64,000 nucleotides of DNA. Source: Cheilinus undulatus (taxonomy: Eukaryota; Chordata; Actinopteri; Labriformes; Labridae). Position 1 is the stretch's first letter. The number at the start of each line of letters is the position of its first letter. Both the position numbers and the translations under genes were made by a program. The notes under the pieces are model-generated. The model was not told the origin of the DNA and made no database searches. It saw only the letters and a program-made list of their open reading frames with translations. This document shows, one piece after another, positions 59,959 through 64,000 of the stretch. The DNA lies in the NCBI RefSeq assembly GCF_018320785.1, contig NC_054878.1, positions 43,375,023 through 43,439,022 of the forward strand, in the 5' to 3' direction.

Positions 59959-60848
59959 CAGTGGTTCTCAACCTTGGGGTTGGGACCCCCTTTGGGGTCA
60001 CGAGACACTGAGTGGGGGTCGCCAGTTGCCCTAAAAAACAAAGAATATTTTTTAAATTACACTTTTCCCTCTTTATACCAATTTTGTCAAATTTTTTACC
60101 TCTTTTCATCATTTGTTCCCACCAATTTTAACACATTTTACCATTTAACATCTATTTTGTCATTTTTAAACTCTTTCCACTTCTTCTTCTTCCCGGTTTT
60201 TGCCACTTCTAAATCAATTCTTGCCACTTAAGCCTAATGTTGTCTCTGTTAACTTATTATTGCTACTACTAACCCCTTTTAACCACTTTTTACACTCAAT
60301 TTTTCCCATTTTACCATATGCCCATAGATACGCCCATTTTTGCCAGTTTAACCAGTTTCTGCCAACATCTGCCTATATTTTCTTTCTCAGTTAACCCATT
60401 TTTGCCAAATTAACATAATTTTAACCACATGCTATCTCCTTTTTTACCACTACTTATGCCCTTTCTTGCCACTTTAACTCATTTTTGCATTTTTTTTTAC
60501 CATTTTAATCTAATTTTTGCCACTTCTAAACCATTTCTGCTACTTTTAAGGTCCAATTTCACCACCTTTTCCACAATTTTTTGCTGTTATTAACCCACTG
60601 TAGCAATTTTAAAAAACATTTAAAATATGAAAAATGGCTATCATAGCTTAACTTTATATTGGACCATGGTTTTGTTGACCTCTATTGGCCCCCAGTTTGG
60701 CTGGGCCCCAGATAGCTCTCCCCATTATGGACAGCCTTGTCTCCACATCTTGATTGTGCATGTCTGTGTTCTACCACCTTCAGGTACAGTGGGGGTCTCT
60801 GGCACCTTTATTTTAGGGGCCGGGGGCTGAAAAGGTAGAGAACCACTG
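59959..60848. mobile_element. hAT-type element with perfect 8-bp target duplication
   Basis: GCTTAATT flanks the element exactly on both sides (59951-59958 and 60849-60856). Ends are CAGTGGTTCTCAACCTT and the inverted CAGTGGTTCTCTACCTTT. The interior (about 60060-60620) is a minisatellite of CCATTTTTGCCACTTTTAAC-like units, the reverse complement of the GTGGCAAAA repeats elsewhere. No transposase, so non-autonomous. Confidence 0.78.
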
Positions 60849-62562
60849 GCTTAATTCACAATATCATATTGACAACTTACAATCACACTTTCTTTGAAAA
60901 TAGAGCACTTTAAGCACTCAATTTACAATCAGTGTAAAACTGCATTAACAAAATTTTCATTCAGTTTTCAAACTGAGTTAGAGTTTACATTTAGTTCCAA
61001 AACTAAATGAGGTAGCACAAAATGTAGAATTTTATAGGTTCTCGAATTAATCTTATTTAGTATCAGTCATAAAAATAAAAAATAAAAACAAACAAAAAAA
61101 CAAACCTAGCATATCGTTCCAAATTAGCAAAAATAAAGCGCATGAGCTGGAGACTGGTAACCTTAACTAGTTAATAAGCTTATACAACTGTAAACATACA
61201 CCTAAGGATTAACAATTACATTTAGAAACAGCTCTCAAACAAATGACACAATATTCAACCTGACATGTAATGTTCTGGAGCCAGAAACTTAGCTAGAATC
61301 TTACTTGGGAACAAACAAAAGACTTCAGGTGCCATTTTAGCCTACAAAGAACAGAAAGTTAAAAACAAATTCACATACTTAAACCACCTTAGGAATGTTT
61401 TGTAGCTTATTTCTAGTGTTAAACAACATTTCTGTACATTCATACATATTTTCACACTTTACTAACCTGTGAAAACAGGAGAAAAAGGAGGAGACAGGCA
61501 ACGGTGCTTCTGTTCAGTTCAGCCTCGCTCGGCAGTGAGGAACAGTCAGCGAGCAAAGAGAGTCCATGTGGAGAAGCACAGCGCCACACTGCCTCCTGCT
61601 GGTCAAACTGAGGTATCCAGAATAAATCACACTGAATCATATCAGTTACAAATCAAATACATTACTGGCCTTTTTTTCCACAGGAAATAATTTCTACAAT
61701 TCAAGATACAAACAACATAGAATGTGATGACATATTTTGTGTGCCTCACATCTGCAAGATGCAAAACAAACAGGCCAGTCAAAATGACAAAATCATTTGG
61801 ATTAAAGATTTATTAACACTTTACTGCACTGCAAAAGCACTTCTCACACAAAGTTAGTCACTTCATAAACATGATGGAAACACACAAAAATGTTATGAGG
61901 GAGGAAAGTAACCAAAAAAAAGTGCCCTTCCCAGTTTGTGTTGCGAGCTACATGCAAGGCATGCTGGGACCACACCTCAAAAGCACGATTCAAAAAACTC
62001 GGTATCAAGTCTACCTGAGGAGATCAAGGCAAACAAATCTAAAAGGTAGGCACAGGTAAATGCAAAGGCAGCATAAGCATAAGTGAGCTCATTGTTGCTA
62101 TTGTTTTAATGTATTGCTTACATGTTATTATCTGGCAGCTTCATCTGTGCAGCTCTTGGAGTCTAAGACAAATTTCCCCCTTTTTTTTTTTAAAGTAGAG
62201 GTGTGTTTAGCCTTTTGATCTTTTAAGATCAGCCCCTATCACCCATACTGCAGCCAACCACAAGGAAGAAATTTAAATATTTCAGTCACTGCTATTGTAA
62301 CCCACTCAAAATAACATCTTTAGAAGATGAAATTCGTTTTAAGTTTCTTTATCTGCAGCTTTGTCCAGCAGAGGGAGATGGTGGTGCTGCAGAGTAGATA
62401 GGTTTACAGCAGCAAGCCCATGAAAGAGCTCGAAAGAAAACAGAAGCTCAAGCTCGGCAGACTTTGAAGCAAAACTACACAATTAAGCATTACAAACATC
62501 TGATATAAAGCTACTTTAATTTATCTAGTTTTTTTCTAAGTGCAACTTGTCTTCAGGTGAGT
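60849..62562. other. Intergenic DNA, no gene recognised
   Basis: AT-rich. The minus strand at about 61465-61535 encodes NRSTVACLLLFLLFSQ directly before GTTAG, which looks like a signal-peptide exon end, but no ATG precedes it closely. The related copy at 59815-59880 also lacks an ATG. No following exon was found, so no gene is called. Confidence 0.3.
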
Positions 62563-63807
62563 TTAACCCTCAGGCCCTCCTAGAGCCCTTTTAGGGCATT
62601 TCAGTTGTATTTTTTGCTCTTACTTTGGCAGTTATCATGCTAAGATGATGATGTTTTTTTAATGCATTTTTGAAATTTCATTATCCACACTGTGTTGACA
62701 GAATTTTTCACTGTGTAGACAAAAAAAAAATCACACTCTCTCTCCTAACGCCCTTTTAGGCCTCACTGACTACATTTAAACCACTTATTTTCATTCTACT
62801 GCCACTGCAATACAGAAATAAGAAACCCTGTTTATTCCTCCGTAGTCATTCAGAGGTAGAAATATTTGTGAACCAAAAGAGTTTGCAAAATTTTGCAATT
62901 TTTCAGTGTTTGCAAAGAGGCATTGTGGGAGATAATGACCTTGTTTGAAATGATAGGATATATCAGTGACTGTAGGCCAGTGGAATTAATTATGTCAGAG
63001 TCTGGTGAAAGATTAAAATTACGAAAATTAATTCACATATGCTACACATGATGAGGACTGCCGTTAGGGACCAAAAAAGAAAAATATATATATTTCATGT
63101 TTAATTTTTTTGAAATATATCTAATGTCCCAAAGGGGCTTTAAGAGGGAGAGAGTGATTTTTATTTTCTTATTTTATTTTTATTTTTTTGTTATTACACA
63201 AAACTTAATAGTATGTCAAAATCAGTGTTGCTGCTAATCAGTGACATATCCAAGACTGATAATCCCTGCACAAAAAAATTAAATAAATAAATAAAATAAA
63301 ATAAAATCTGCTTTGCATTTTTCAAATAGGAAAGCAATTCTTTTTTTGTGTCAGAAAATGGAGCGTTATGTAAATAAACTAGCATTTATAGGGTTAAAAT
63401 TATGAAAAATTATTCACATCTGCTATATATGATGAGGACTGGAGTTAGGGACCAAAAATTTTTTAAAGATATTTCATATTTAATATTTTGAAATATATTC
63501 AATGTCCTAAAGGGGCTTTAAGAGGGAGAGTGTGATTTTTATTTTTATTTTTTATTTATTTATGTATTTGTTATTACGCAAAACTTAATAGTATGTCAGA
63601 ATCAGTGTTGCTGCTAATCCCTGACATATCCAAGACTGATAATGCCAAAAAAATCTGCTTTGCATTTTTCAAATAGAAAATAATTCATTTTTTGTGTCAG
63701 AAAATGTGGCATTATGTAAATAAACTGGCATTTATAGGGTTAAAATTATGAAAAATAATTCGCATCTGCTATATATGACGAGGACTGGAGTTGAGGGCCA
63801 AAAATGA

Positions 63808-63839
<32 letters not shown>

Positions 63840-63945
63840 ATTCATTTTCGATACTTTTAAATATATCTAATGTCCTAAAAGGGCTTATAGAGGGAGAGTG
63901 TGTGTGTGTTTTTTTCTTTTTTTTAAAGGAGGGCCCGAGGGTTAA
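62563..63945. mobile_element. TTAA-target element with 19-bp inverted ends and internal tandem repeats
   Basis: Left end TTAACCCTCAGGCCCTCCT, right end its reverse complement with one mismatch (18 of 19), each including the TTAA target. CCC-starting ends at TTAA are typical of piggyBac-type elements (family knowledge). The interior has three tandem units of about 350-380 bp, each with GATGAGGACTG or GACGAGGACTG (near 63048, 63430, 63778) followed by a GGGCTTTAAGAGGGAGAG-like block. No transposase frame. Confidence 0.68.
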
Positions 63946-64000
63946 AAGAACAATGGGTTGAGGATTGTAGAGGATTCTCAGACTGTCTAACTCCTGCTGG

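Noticed and set aside
61871..62059. 62-codon plus-strand frame
   Set aside because: No homology is recognisable, no conserved start context and no adjoining exons. Too short to support.

Overview
The window looks like genomic DNA from a bony fish, probably a spiny-rayed teleost. Genes are split into small exons with GT..AG introns. The intergenic DNA is packed with Tc1/mariner, hAT, TTAA-target and L2-like elements. The only host genes I can support are a head-to-tail array of related immunoglobulin-domain receptors, all on the minus strand. The species and family name are inferences; no database search was possible.

The array holds eight receptor loci plus three pseudogene relics. Each gene has a signal-peptide exon, a first Ig-like exon (D1), a second Ig-like exon (D2), in some genes one or two short stalk exons, a transmembrane exon of 87 nt, a 29-nt exon and a short tyrosine-bearing tail exon. 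Nearly all junctions are phase 1. Four genes can be assembled end to end without a break: gene 2 (7128-13116, 317 aa), gene 4 (23252-26918, 282 aa), gene 7 (47629-50857) and gene 8 (55037-57830; 288 aa each). Gene 1 runs off the left edge. Gene 3 (16371-20150) has a stop in D2 and a shifted splice donor. Genes 5 (31452-34336) and 6 (38696-41722) are intact from D1 to the tail but have no obvious signal exon of their own. The architecture resembles fish DICP/NITR/CD300-pIgR-like innate receptors. Tails carry ITIM-like or YxN tyrosine motifs and an invariant ASVRIQ block.

Region by region: 1-1 kb is gene 1. 1.3-6.3 kb is nested TTAA-type and MITE-like elements. 7-13 kb is gene 2, with a TcMar-like fragment, a hAT element and a degenerate Tc1 in its introns. 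13.5-15.1 kb is a piggyBac-like remnant. 16-29 kb is a tandem pair of about 6.8-kb units (genes 3 and 4). 29-31.4 kb is a hAT-like element with a nested LTR, followed by a LINE. 31-45 kb is the gene 5/gene 6 duplication with several Tc1 insertions and LINE fragments. 45-58 kb is a young tandem duplication (genes 7 and 8). 59-64 kb has no recognised gene but holds two well-bounded transposons.

The most notable observation concerns the two youngest gene pairs (5/6 and 7/8). In both, D1 is identical or nearly so, while D2 has collected almost only amino-acid-changing substitutions. In gene 2, both cysteines of the canonical D1 disulfide are replaced by serine; genes 5 and 6 have lost only the first.
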